Source of the DNA: an uncultured Bacilli bacterium
GTDB taxonomy: Bacteria > Bacillota_I > Bacilli_A > RF39 > UBA660
Assembly: GCA_934100165.1 (NCBI GenBank)
Contig: CAKOPN010000001.1
Coordinates: 124,001-188,000, forward strand
Direction: 5' to 3'
Length of the DNA stretch: 64,000 nucleotides
In this document: piece after piece, positions 48,637 to 57,222 of the stretch
Layout of the letters: the number at the start of each line of letters is the position of its first letter
Numbering within the stretch: the first letter of the stretch is position 1
Notes under the pieces: generated by a model
The model's database searches: none
What the model was told of the DNA's origin: nothing
Seen by the model: only the letters and a program-made list of their open reading frames with translations
Made by a program: the position numbers and the translations under genes

Positions 48637-49515
48637 CTAAATCAAAGAACTTAAAATGCTTTTTTGTATTTGTTTTCCATTTAGTAACTCCTCTTTTGAA
48701 ATACCAATAGCATTTGCAATATCATATATAAGCCATTCATTTCTACAATTGCTTTGTTTAACAATTTCTAAGAAATACTGTACTGCTTGAGCCTTAGAAA
48801 AATTATATTTTGAAATAATACTCTCAATGCAACCTCTTACAAACAAATAAGAAGAAATATAAGAAATTCTAAATGAACATGATCTATTTGGGATGAGTAT
48901 TTCAGTACCAAAGCTTCCATTTCCTTCAGAATTTAATAATTCCTGTGCATTTAAAATTTGATCTTCACTAAGTTTTTTTATTGCTTCTCTATACTCTGTA
49001 AAGCTTTCTTCTAACCCCAAAGCAAATAATGGTAACGCTTCTGCAAAACCTTCACATATAGTTTGATTTGTCAGAAAAAATTGACTATGTATAATGTGAG
49101 AGAGTTCATGTATTTTGTTTTCTATTCTTGAAATATTTTTATCTTTATCTAATTTATTTTCTAACATATTTTGACTTAGACCATAAGCAGAATTAAACCC
49201 ATCTAAATCATAACAGCGAACTGGTTTTCCTCCACCTTTCCCCTTATCAAAAGTTGAAGGTATTTTTAATAATTTAGAATAATTATCGTCAGGGACTATA
49301 TAAATATACAATACTGGGTTAGCATTACCAGGATATTTAATTTCTAGTGTATTTATCATATTCAAACACATTTGTATGCTTTCTAAATAATTGTTGTAAC
49401 ATCCCCTATCATATTTCAAAGCAAGTTCCTTTGATAATCGAACTTTAATTTCTTTACTAAAAATTCTTAGCTCTGAACTTTCTATATATTCTCTCAAGCT
49501 ATCTTTTTCATACAT
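48637..49515 (-). CDS. Putative zinc metalloprotease-like protein
   Basis: 292 residues, soluble, no signal peptide. IHELSHIIHSQ (about residues 136-146) holds an HExxH zinc motif, and ICEGFAEALPLFALG (about 156-170) provides a downstream Glu, the arrangement of gluzincin-type peptidases. The rest is helical and not recognised, and I cannot name a family. The substrate is unknown. It is convergent with tRNA-Thr and divergent from the ABC-F gene. Confidence 0.55.
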   Translation of the reverse strand: MYEKDSLREYIESSELRIFSKEIKVRLSKELALKYDRGCYNNYLESIQMCLNMINTLEIKYPGNANPVLYIYIVPDDNYSKLLKIPSTFDKGKGGGKPVRCYDLDGFNSAYGLSQNMLENKLDKDKNISRIENKIHELSHIIHSQFFLTNQTICEGFAEALPLFALGLEESFTEYREAIKKLSEDQILNAQELLNSEGNGSFGTEILIPNRSCSFRISYISSYLFVRGCIESIISKYNFSKAQAVQYFLEIVKQSNCRNEWLIYDIANAIGISKEELLNGKQIQKSILSSLI

Positions 49516-49588
49516 ACCAAATTCTCCAATAAATTACTATACATAATTATATCACTGATTTTATAAAATGCATTATAATAAATTCTTT

Positions 49589-49616
49589 TTGCACTATTTA
49601 TAATATTTGATATAAT
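49589..49616 (+). promoter_or_regulatory. Promoter of the ABC-F gene
   Basis: TTGCAC (49589-49594), a 16-nt spacer and TATAAT (49611-49616). The transcript would start about 120 bases before the main start codon, leaving a long leader. Confidence 0.65.
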
Positions 49617-49672
49617 ATGGGTGAAAAAGGTCCTTTTTAGATACTAATTTTGGAATTTGCGGAGGTGAAAAA

Positions 49673-49693
49673 ATGAGAAATTTATACAGATAA
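49673..49693 (+). CDS. Leader peptide MRNLYR upstream of the ABC-F gene
   Basis: A six-codon open reading frame with its own strong ribosome site (GCGGAGGTG, six bases before ATG), ending in TAA. Such short leaders precede many antibiotic-resistance ABC-F and erm genes and act by drug-induced ribosome stalling. Translation is predicted from the site quality only. Confidence 0.6.
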   Translation: MRNLYR

Positions 49694-49697
49694 GTAA

Positions 49698-49734
49698 GGC
49701 ATAAACTTTGATTATGCCAGAAAGGAAGGCATAA
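49698..49734 (+). promoter_or_regulatory. Alternative hairpins in the ABC-F leader
   Basis: Three matched segments: GGCATAA at 49698-49704, TTATGCC at 49712-49718 and GGCATAA at 49728-49734. The middle one can pair with either neighbour. The second pairing places the AAAGGA ribosome site in its loop and reaches the start codon region. This is an attenuator-like switch that a ribosome stalled on the leader peptide could flip. Confidence 0.6.
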
Positions 49735-49736
49735 TA

Positions 49737-51245
49737 ATGTTTGAAATAAACAATTTAAGTATAAGTATTGAAGATAGATTTCTAATAAAAAATCTTTCTT
49801 TAACACTAAATCAAAATGATAAACTTGCCATTATTGGTGAAGAAGGAAACGGAAAATCTACCCTACTAAAAGGAATATTAGGAATTTGTGAATATGCAGA
49901 GATAACCGGAAGTATAAACACAAAAGGAAATAAGATTGGCTACTTAGAACAATCATTATCAGAAAATAATTTAAATAAAACAGGTTATGAATTTATATTC
50001 AGTAATACAAATAGTTACAATTATTCAAAAAAGATATATAAATATTTAGAATCATTAAACCTAGATGAAAAATTATTAGATCAAAAAATAAAAACTTTAT
50101 CAGGTGGAGAAAAAATAAAAATAAGTATACTAAAACTTTTATTAGAAGAAAATGACATATTATTTTTAGATGAACCAACAAATGACTTAGATATTGAAAC
50201 TTTGAAATGGCTAGAAAACTTTATAAATAGCAGGAAAGAACCAATCGTATATATTTCACACGATGAAACACTGCTTTCTAATACAGCAAATATGATCCTA
50301 CACATAGAGCAGCTTAAAAAGAAAATGGAATGTAAATATACACTGCTTAGAATAGACTATGACACTTATGTTAATGAAAGATTAAGAAAAATAAGTAAGC
50401 AAACACAAGTTGCTAAATCTGAAAAACGAGAGTTTGATAAAAAAGAAGAAAAGCTAAGAATAATCATGCAAAAAGTTGAAAGTAAACAAAATACAATATC
50501 AAGAAAAGATCCTCATGGTGCACAACTTTTGAAAAAGAAAATGCATTCTTTAAAAGCACAAGAGAAAAAGTTAAATAATTTAGAAATAACAGAAATTCCA
50601 GATTATGAAGAAAGTATTAACTTCTTTTTTGAAGATGCATTTATACCAAGTACAAAAAAGATATTAAATTTAGACATTAAAGAATTAAAAGTAGAAAACA
50701 AAGTACTTGCTAATAATATTGAACTAAACTTTGTAGGAAACAAGCATATATGTATAATTGGTAAAAATGGTGTAGGAAAATCAACTTTAATAAAAATAAT
50801 ATATGAAAACTTAAAAGAGCGAACAGACATCAAAGTTGGTTATATGCCACAAACGTATGATGATGTTCTAAATAATTATAAAAATGTTTTAGATTTTCTT
50901 TGTACAGAAAAGGATAAAGAAGAGATTACAAAAGTAAGAATGTATCTAGGTAATATGAACTTTACAAGAGATGAAATGATGGGAGAAATTAAAAATTTAA
51001 GTGGTGGAAGCAAAGCAAAATTATTTTTAATAAAATTAGTGTTAGACAAATGTAATGTTTTAATACTAGATGAACCAACAAGAAATGTATCTCCCCTATC
51101 AAATCCAGTTATTAGAAAAGTTCTCAAAGAATTTAATGGTACTATTATAAGTATATCGCATGATAGAAAATACATTGATGAAGTTGCAAATGAAATATAT
51201 GAATTAACAAAAGATGGGTTAATTAAACTTGATTCAATAGACTAA
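49737..51245 (+). CDS. ABC-F ATPase, likely ribosome protection type
   Basis: 502 residues with two ATP-binding cassettes and no membrane segment. The first cassette has GEEGNGKSTLLKGIL, LSGGEKIKISILKLLL and ILFLDEPTNDLD. A linker of about 100 charged residues (near 190-285) is the ribosome-contacting interdomain arm. The second has GKNGVGKSTLIKIIY, LSGGSKAKLFLIKLVL and LILDEPTRNVSPLSNPVIRK. The unusual second Walker B continuation resembles that of Bacillota antibiotic-resistance ABC-F proteins that displace lincosamides, streptogramin A or pleuromutilins. The leader peptide and switchable hairpins support inducible resistance. Drug specificity cannot be read from sequence. Confidence 0.85.
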   Translation: MFEINNLSISIEDRFLIKNLSLTLNQNDKLAIIGEEGNGKSTLLKGILGICEYAEITGSINTKGNKIGYLEQSLSENNLNKTGYEFIFSNTNSYNYSKKIYKYLESLNLDEKLLDQKIKTLSGGEKIKISILKLLLEENDILFLDEPTNDLDIETLKWLENFINSRKEPIVYISHDETLLSNTANMILHIEQLKKKMECKYTLLRIDYDTYVNERLRKISKQTQVAKSEKREFDKKEEKLRIIMQKVESKQNTISRKDPHGAQLLKKKMHSLKAQEKKLNNLEITEIPDYEESINFFFEDAFIPSTKKILNLDIKELKVENKVLANNIELNFVGNKHICIIGKNGVGKSTLIKIIYENLKERTDIKVGYMPQTYDDVLNNYKNVLDFLCTEKDKEEITKVRMYLGNMNFTRDEMMGEIKNLSGGSKAKLFLIKLVLDKCNVLILDEPTRNVSPLSNPVIRKVLKEFNGTIISISHDRKYIDEVANEIYELTKDGLIKLDSID

Positions 51246-51264
51246 CTTTAAGTTAGTCTTTTTT
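51240..51264 (+). terminator. Terminator of the ABC-F gene
   Basis: GACTAAC (51240-51246) pairs with GTTAGTC (51252-51258), followed by six T, just past the stop. Confidence 0.8.
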
Positions 51265-51270
51265 AAGTAC

Positions 51271-51293
51271 AAAAAAAGCCACCATTTGGTGGC
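51271..51293 (-). terminator. Strong minus-strand terminator
   Basis: GCCACC (51278-51283) pairs with GGTGGC (51288-51293), followed by seven T on the minus strand. It lies about 190 bases beyond the DIP1984 gene stop, so it ends either a long 3' untranslated region or a separate small RNA. Confidence 0.8.
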
Positions 51294-51478
51294 CATCCCC
51301 TATCCTTCCCTCATTTTATAGCTAATGTCTGGTAATACTTTGTATGTATAAAAGTACACATGTACATTATAATGAACCTAAACTTTAAAAATTACTAGTT
51401 CCATAGTACAACAATTGTATGACTCATTCTCAGTCACAGAGATAACATTCACTCTATAAAATTACCAACTAATATTGT
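51294..51478 (-). other. Non-coding stretch with hairpins, possible small RNA
   Basis: No open frame of note. Short palindromes stand out: TACAATTGTTGTA (around 51409-51421) and GTACACATGTAC (51354-51365). A TATAAT (51371-51366) exists on the minus strand, but its -35 is poor. It may be the 3' untranslated region of the DIP1984 gene or a small transcript ending at the terminator. Confidence 0.3.
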
Positions 51479-51937
51479 CTACATAAAATCAACAGTCCAG
51501 TTAGTAAACTGAATAGCATCTTCTATTTTTCTTAATTCACAAGACATAGAATCAATTTCTTTTTGAAGTTTTTTAACATCAACATTGCTAAGTATTTTAA
51601 TTTCACTTCTAGATGCTCTTGGAATAATATCACTAGCACTACTAGCAAGATTTCTATAAGAATTTATTTTCTTTGTAAGAACATCTCTTTTAGCAATAAG
51701 CTCTGTTAAAGTAGAATTGTTATATTCAGTTCTTGTATTGCAATTAGTTAAATTTATTCTACTTATGAGATTTTCTAAACTATCATAACTTGTATTTAAC
51801 TCCTTCAAAAGTTCCTTTGGACTTTCCAAAGAATCTTCTCCCTCTTGAACAACTGCATTCATAGAAAGTCTATATTCAAGCTGTGATATTTTTTTATTTA
51901 AATCCGCTCTTTCTTGTAAAGCTTGTGCAAGTTTCAT
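51479..51937 (-). CDS. DIP1984 family protein
   Basis: About 152 residues starting MKLAQALQERADLNKK (ATG 51935-51937, GGTGAT site). The family pattern is clear along the length: RADLNKKISQLEYRLSMNAV, EGEDSLESPKELLKELN, LISRINLTNCNTRTE and the C-terminal QFTNWTVDF. Two long helices form a coiled-coil bundle. The biochemical role of this family is unknown. It is three genes from the Bce-like transporter but not obviously functionally linked. Confidence 0.85.
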   Translation of the reverse strand: MKLAQALQERADLNKKISQLEYRLSMNAVVQEGEDSLESPKELLKELNTSYDSLENLISRINLTNCNTRTEYNNSTLTELIAKRDVLTKKINSYRNLASSASDIIPRASRSEIKILSNVDVKKLQKEIDSMSCELRKIEDAIQFTNWTVDFM

Positions 51938-51964
51938 AAAATCACCAGTACCTTTCAAGTAATA

Positions 51965-54499
51965 TTATATATTCTCTTCTCTTATCGCTTCAAGTATATT
52001 TTCTTTTTTAATCTTTCTAGTTGAATACATAACAGAAATTAACACGATAACAAACACACCAACAATAGCTATGATTATACTATTCCATGGTATTATTGTT
52101 TCATTAAAGTTTACAATAGATTTAGACACATCATTTAAATAAAGTACTATTGCAAAGCTAACAGGAAGTGCATAAAGTAATGATTTGAGTCCAAAGAATA
52201 AGCTCTCACAAAGAAGCATTTTATTAAAACCATGACGAGTAAGTCCCATACTTCTTAACATTGCAAACTCACTTTTTCTTAAATTCATACTCGTACTAAT
52301 TGTGTTAAACACACTAGTAACACCAATAGAAGTAACTAAAACTACAAATCCATAAATCAAAATTTTAAGTGCTAAAAGTAAACTCTTTGTCTGTTTTTGC
52401 TCTTCACTATAATTATAATAATAGTAAGATGTGTCATACTCTTTAGCTTTGCTTTCTAAAGCCTCTCTAAATGATGTATCATCTTCCACATCTAAATAAA
52501 CCTGTGAATAAGCACTATAACTAAACTTACTTAAATCACCAAAGTATCCCATAGGAACAATAAATACAAAATCATAAAGTTTTTTAAATATATAATCATT
52601 ATAATATTCAAAATTCGCTATATAATAATCATCAATTTTATATTTACAAGAAAAATCCAACTGTCCCTCAGATGTTATAAATTTTTCACATAAGTCAACT
52701 TCCTTATTAAAATTATTATTATATTTATTAAAAACATTTTTTCTAACAGAATCTTCACCAAATATAGTCATTGTATAACTATTAAATAATATTGGTTTAG
52801 CTTCTTTTTTACCTATCTTATTTAAAATCTTATTGTAATTATCCTTGTCGAATTCATAAATTGCAACTTGTATTCCATCACCATAAGCCTCTATATAATC
52901 CTTAATTATGTTATAAAACTCTGGAGTATATATACTTTTATCTTTGATGTCTAAACTAGTATCTAAGGAATATGTGTTTATAGACATATAATTAGAAACA
53001 TTTTTATCTTTAACTATATCTTCCATAAATTTTTGAACCTTATTACCAGAATAACGATCAAGGTTAATTATTGCATCGCTATCAATATAATCCATATAAG
53101 TGTCAGCACTCTTTGTCATATAAGTCATATACGATGAAAAAGTAATAAACAACACGATACTAACAAAAAGCGATAAAACTGTTATTCTATATTTCTTTTT
53201 GTTTCTTTTTATATTCTTTAGTGCTATCTCGCCTTCTATACCAAATATTTTTCTAATAAATTTTGGTGTCTTAAGCTTCTTTGCCTTTATTTTTATATCA
53301 TCACTTTGTCTAAGTAGTTCAACTGGGCTAAATTTACTAGCTCGATGTGCTGGAATAAATACTGATATAAATATTGTAATAACCATAAAAATTAAAGGTA
53401 TTATTACAAATAATGGATATGCTGCTAGTTTAAGCGTTGTACCAAGCATATCAGAAATTAAATTGTTTATTATAAGAATTACTAAGCCTATTCCAAGGAA
53501 AGATGCTACAATACCAAGTAACATTCCTATAATACCAACTACTAATGCCTCAAAGAAAACTGTTTTTCTTATCTGCCTTTTAGTAGCACCAACACTTGAT
53601 AAAAGTCCAAATTGTCTTTTTCTTTCCATTACACTTATAGCAAAAGAGTTATAAATTACGATTGCACACCCTATTGATAAAATAGTTAATACAAATACTA
53701 AAAGTGTTACCATAGTAGAAGTTAAATTTGAAAATTTGCTTGCACCATAAAGTTCAAGTAAACTAAAATTTGTAGATGTTGCATTCGCAGAAAGATTAAA
53801 TTGTTTTGTAATATTTTCTACAACATCATAAGTATCTTTCAACTTTTTCATATATAAGAAACAGTTCATATGATCTTTATAATGGTTTTTATTTAAAGTA
53901 ATTACATTAAACATATTATAGTAGCTATAAATATCATTTTCAATAATTCCTACAACTTTAAAGCTTTTATTACCAGCTACTTTTTTTTCTAAATCATTAT
54001 ACATTGAAATATTATATACTGGAATATAAGAGTCACCATTATAGTAATAATATAATTCTATATTCATGTTTGATCCAAGCTTATATTTTTCATTAAGAGC
54101 TTTTGGAATTAGTATTTCATTTTCATTTTTTGGCATTCTTCCATCTAACAAAGTTAAATGTTCAAAATAGCTTTCACTTGCTGCCACAAAAGCTAAAGTA
54201 TATTCACTATCTCTATATTCATATTCAGAAAAGCCAAGATAACTACTATATTCTATCTTATCTATTTTGTCATTTTTAAGTAACTTTGAATATTCATCAC
54301 TACTTAAATCCAAAACATAAGCGTGTTGATCTCCAGAATATTTTTTTACACTTTCAATAGCGCTTTCTCTTGCTGAAGAAATCAAAAGACCTATTCCAAG
54401 CATCAATGCACATGACAACATTATTCCAATTATTGTAACAAGTGTTCTTCTTTTATTTAATTTAAGATGTCTAATTGTTAATTTATTTAATACGTCCAT
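51965..54499 (-). CDS. FtsX-type ABC transporter permease
   Basis: 844 residues. Two MacB/FtsX-like modules each have a large extracytoplasmic loop and a set of membrane helices: an N-terminal helix (about 17-37), a three-helix bundle about 260-400 (with RKRQFGLLSSVGATKRQIRK), a second start about 440-460 and a C-terminal three-helix bundle about 720-835 (LRKSEFAMLRSMGLTRHGF). Partner of the ATPase gene one base upstream. Such permeases detect or remove cell-wall-active peptides rather than classical import. Although next to a two-component system, its outer loops differ in arrangement from classical BceB. Confidence 0.88.
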   Translation of the reverse strand: MDVLNKLTIRHLKLNKRRTLVTIIGIMLSCALMLGIGLLISSARESAIESVKKYSGDQHAYVLDLSSDEYSKLLKNDKIDKIEYSSYLGFSEYEYRDSEYTLAFVAASESYFEHLTLLDGRMPKNENEILIPKALNEKYKLGSNMNIELYYYYNGDSYIPVYNISMYNDLEKKVAGNKSFKVVGIIENDIYSYYNMFNVITLNKNHYKDHMNCFLYMKKLKDTYDVVENITKQFNLSANATSTNFSLLELYGASKFSNLTSTMVTLLVFVLTILSIGCAIVIYNSFAISVMERKRQFGLLSSVGATKRQIRKTVFFEALVVGIIGMLLGIVASFLGIGLVILIINNLISDMLGTTLKLAAYPLFVIIPLIFMVITIFISVFIPAHRASKFSPVELLRQSDDIKIKAKKLKTPKFIRKIFGIEGEIALKNIKRNKKKYRITVLSLFVSIVLFITFSSYMTYMTKSADTYMDYIDSDAIINLDRYSGNKVQKFMEDIVKDKNVSNYMSINTYSLDTSLDIKDKSIYTPEFYNIIKDYIEAYGDGIQVAIYEFDKDNYNKILNKIGKKEAKPILFNSYTMTIFGEDSVRKNVFNKYNNNFNKEVDLCEKFITSEGQLDFSCKYKIDDYYIANFEYYNDYIFKKLYDFVFIVPMGYFGDLSKFSYSAYSQVYLDVEDDTSFREALESKAKEYDTSYYYYNYSEEQKQTKSLLLALKILIYGFVVLVTSIGVTSVFNTISTSMNLRKSEFAMLRSMGLTRHGFNKMLLCESLFFGLKSLLYALPVSFAIVLYLNDVSKSIVNFNETIIPWNSIIIAIVGVFVIVLISVMYSTRKIKKENILEAIREENI

Positions 54500-54500
54500 G

Positions 54501-55181
54501 TTATCTTACTCTCTCATCTGACACTATTTTTCCATCATCGATAGTAATGATTCTATTAGCACTCATTGCGATGTTATAATCATGAGTTATCATAATTATT
54601 GTTTGATTATATTTCTGATTAGACAACTTTAAAAGATCCACTATATCTTTACTGGCTTTTGAATCAAGGTTACCAGTTGGTTCATCTGCTAAAAGAAGGC
54701 AAGGTCTATTCATAAGAGCTCTTCCAATAGAAACTCTTTGTTGCTGACCTCCAGATAACTGATTAGGTAAGTGTCCTACTCTATTTTTAAGCCCTAAAAT
54801 ATCTACAAGTTCATTTAAATATTTTTCATCTGGAACTTTACCATCCAAAAGTATTGGAAGAGTAATATTTTCAGTAACATTAAGTGTAGGAATCAAATTG
54901 TAAAACTGATAAATAAGTCCTACTTCTCTTCTTCTAAATATAGCAAGCCTATCTTCACTAAGACTATATATATCTTCTCCTCCTACATAGATCTTTCCAC
55001 TAGTAGGTCTATCAACACCACCTAGTAAATGTAAAAGAGTACTCTTACCACTACCACTTGCACCAACAATAGCGACAAAATCACCCTTTTCAACTGTAAA
55101 ACTAACATCATCAAGAGCTTTAACTAAAGTCTCACCTTTACCATATCTCTTACATAGATGTTCCACTTTCAATATTTCCAT
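54501..55181 (-). CDS. ABC transporter ATP-binding protein, MacB/BceA type
   Basis: 226 residues. Walker A GASGSGKSTLLHLLGG, signature LSGGQQQRVSIGRAL, Walker B CLLLADEPTGNLDS and the switch His in IIMITHDYNIAM are all present. It energises the FtsX-type permease one base downstream. The pair plus the sensor kinase and regulator upstream forms a Bce-like antimicrobial peptide module. Confidence 0.94.
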   Translation of the reverse strand: MEILKVEHLCKRYGKGETLVKALDDVSFTVEKGDFVAIVGASGSGKSTLLHLLGGVDRPTSGKIYVGGEDIYSLSEDRLAIFRRREVGLIYQFYNLIPTLNVTENITLPILLDGKVPDEKYLNELVDILGLKNRVGHLPNQLSGGQQQRVSIGRALMNRPCLLLADEPTGNLDSKASKDIVDLLKLSNQKYNQTIIMITHDYNIAMSANRIITIDDGKIVSDERVR

Positions 55182-55244
55182 TTTTTCACCTCAATAACAC
55201 TATACTATATTTTTATTACACTTAAATGACTTTATTATTACAGT

Positions 55245-55405
55245 TTAGTCACTTACTTTTCTTCTTATGTCTTTAAGTATCACTTGATTGACATCAAAAG
55301 AGGCATCATTTTTAATAGTTATCAAAGTTCCACCACGTTGCTCTTCTTTAGAAGCAATATTATCATAAGTAATATAAAAATTATTTTAAATATTTTTCTC
55401 TTCAT
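55245..55405 (-). pseudogene. Frameshifted small membrane protein gene
   Basis: From an ATG at 55403-55405 with a GGTGAT site, one frame encodes a basic start and a hydrophobic helix (KRKIFKIIFILLMIILL), then ends at a TGA at about 55324. A second frame, overlapping from about 55370, reads ITYDNIASKEEQRGGTLI and continues through an IKNDASFDVNQVILKDIRRK segment to TAA at 55245. Joined, the two would make a single-helix protein of roughly 55 residues. It sits between the sensor kinase and the ABC genes and could be an accessory peptide of the module, inactivated or shifted. Confidence 0.4.
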
Positions 55406-55474
55406 AAAATCACCATCCATTTGTAATATATCAAAATTTAATTACTAAAAAGTGACAATATTATTACAAATTTG

Positions 55475-56470
55475 TTATAAGTTATTTTTATAAAATTTGA
55501 TAGAAAAACATGTTCCATTTTCACTACTTTCCGCAGAAACGCAAGCATTTTCCATACCAAGAACTTTCTTCGCCATATAAAGTCCTATTCCAATACTATC
55601 TTTGTTACTACTTCCCTTGTAAAACCTTTCAAATATATGTGGTAAATCTTTCTTAGAAATACCACAGCCATTATCTTTAATAGAAAGTTCAGTATAAATT
55701 GGTGTATCGAGAGAAATAATCTCTATCGTGCCGCCTTTTAGAGTATGTTCATAAGCGTTTTTAATAATGTTTGATAAAGATTCAACTGTCCACTCTAAAT
55801 CTATTAAAAGTTTGACATCAGTTATATTTATAATTATGTTTTGTTCTTTAAGTTCCATAGATATTCTAAGTGGTTCGAGTGCTTTCTCAACAAGTTCTTG
55901 AATTAAATATTCTTTTATAACTAATTTATCGCTACCACTTTCAAGTCTAGACATTTTCAAAAGTGTTACAACAAGCCATTCGATTCTTTCAAGTTGTGTT
56001 CTATTTTTCATAAGGAATTCTTTTTTACTCTTGTCTTTCTCTTTTTCTAAAAGAATATCATTTATTATATACATACTAGTAATCGGAGTCTTAATTTGAT
56101 GGGAAATATCTGAAAGTGTTTCCTTTAAGTATTCTTTTTCTTTAATATTGTACTCACTGATTTCTTTAAATTTTGCAACAACTTTAAATGTATCACTTTT
56201 TAATGTTCCAAAAAGTCCTTCTTTATAGTTTCTAATATCAATTAAGTAATCTTCGTTCAACATATTATTTATGCAACCACATATAATATTTATTTCTTTG
56301 TTCATATAATAAATAAAGGATAAAAAAAGAATATTAAAACTTAAGAAAATAAAGAAAATTACAAGTAATGCTTCTCTAGATAAAGAAAAGAAATTGAATA
56401 GCAAAATAGTTGAAGCAAGAATTATAAAGTCAAAAATCAAAAATATTTTTACTTCACGATATTTAAACAT
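55475..56470 (-). CDS. Sensor histidine kinase, Bce-like
   Basis: About 331 residues from the ATG 56468-56470. Two membrane helices (about 10-28 and 32-52) have almost no outer loop, which is typical of intramembrane-sensing kinases that take the signal from their ABC transporter. The DHp box is LSDISHQIKTPITSMYI, with N-box SNIIKNAYEHTLKG, G1 DNGCGISKKDLPHIFERFYKG and G2 DSIGIGLYMAKKVL. It follows its regulator by one base. Confidence 0.92.
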   Translation of the reverse strand: MFKYREVKIFLIFDFIILASTILLFNFFSLSREALLVIFFIFLSFNILFLSFIYYMNKEINIICGCINNMLNEDYLIDIRNYKEGLFGTLKSDTFKVVAKFKEISEYNIKEKEYLKETLSDISHQIKTPITSMYIINDILLEKEKDKSKKEFLMKNRTQLERIEWLVVTLLKMSRLESGSDKLVIKEYLIQELVEKALEPLRISMELKEQNIIINITDVKLLIDLEWTVESLSNIIKNAYEHTLKGGTIEIISLDTPIYTELSIKDNGCGISKKDLPHIFERFYKGSSNKDSIGIGLYMAKKVLGMENACVSAESSENGTCFSIKFYKNNL

Positions 56471-56471
56471 A

Positions 56472-57131
56472 TTATTCACCTAATTTATATCCTATATTTC
56501 TAACAGTTACTATTATTTTTGGATCTTTTACATCATCTAGTTTTTCTCTTATCCTCTTAATATACACAGTTAAAGTATTATCATTAACAAAATCACCACT
56601 TACATCCCAAATATTAGAAAGAATACTTTCTCTAGTAAATACCTTATTAGGATTACTTATAAATATCAAAAGAATTTTATATTCAAGTGCTGTCAAGAAT
56701 ACTTCTTTTTCATCTTTGTAAACCTTAGCACTCGATGTATCTATCTTAAGATTTTTATAAGTAATAATATTACTCATTTTTCCATATCTTTTTAAAACAT
56801 TTTTAATTCTTAATACTAATTCTTTTGCTCTAAAGGGTTTTGTTATGTAATCATCTGCACCAAGATCTAATCCTTTTAAAACAGAGATTTCAAGATCTGC
56901 CGCTGTTAAAAAGATAATAGGAACATCACGTATTAGTTTAATTTTTTTAAATACTTCAAATCCATCAATATCAGGTAAGTTTATATCTAAAAGTATTAGT
57001 GATACTTCTTCATTAAAATTTTCTACAGCATCCATTCCTCTTTCAAAAGATTTAACTTTAAAACCTTCTTGTTCTAAATAATAAGACAGTCCATCTCTAA
57101 TAGAAAAATCATCTTCAACAAGCATTATCAT
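56472..57131 (-). CDS. OmpR-family response regulator
   Basis: About 219 residues starting at MIMLVEDDFSIRDGL (ATG 57129-57131; the upstream GTG overlaps the site). The receiver domain has LVEDD, phospho-acceptor Asp in LILLDINLPDIDGFEV, the Thr of FLTAADLE and the Lys of DYITKPFRAKE. The winged-helix DNA-binding domain (about 125-219) ends NTLTVYIKRIREKLDD and VRNIGYKLGE. It probably activates the downstream ABC genes; I see no clear repeat site. Confidence 0.94.
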   Translation of the reverse strand: MIMLVEDDFSIRDGLSYYLEQEGFKVKSFERGMDAVENFNEEVSLILLDINLPDIDGFEVFKKIKLIRDVPIIFLTAADLEISVLKGLDLGADDYITKPFRAKELVLRIKNVLKRYGKMSNIITYKNLKIDTSSAKVYKDEKEVFLTALEYKILLIFISNPNKVFTRESILSNIWDVSGDFVNDNTLTVYIKRIREKLDDVKDPKIIVTVRNIGYKLGE

Positions 57132-57178
57132 ATAATCACCCACTTACATAAATACTATACCATATTTTATCGATAATA

Positions 57179-57209
57179 AAAAATGACTTATAAAAATTAA
57201 GTCATTTTT
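57179..57209. terminator. Terminator between the RluA-type gene and the regulator
   Basis: AAAAATGACTTA (57179-57190) pairs perfectly with TAAGTCATTTTT (57198-57209), flanked by A and T stretches. Confidence 0.75.
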
Positions 57210-57222
57210 GTCTTAATTAACT

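Noticed and set aside
50081..51175. Minus-strand frames opposite the ABC-F gene
   Set aside because: They mirror conserved Walker and signature codons of the real gene and have no independent signals.
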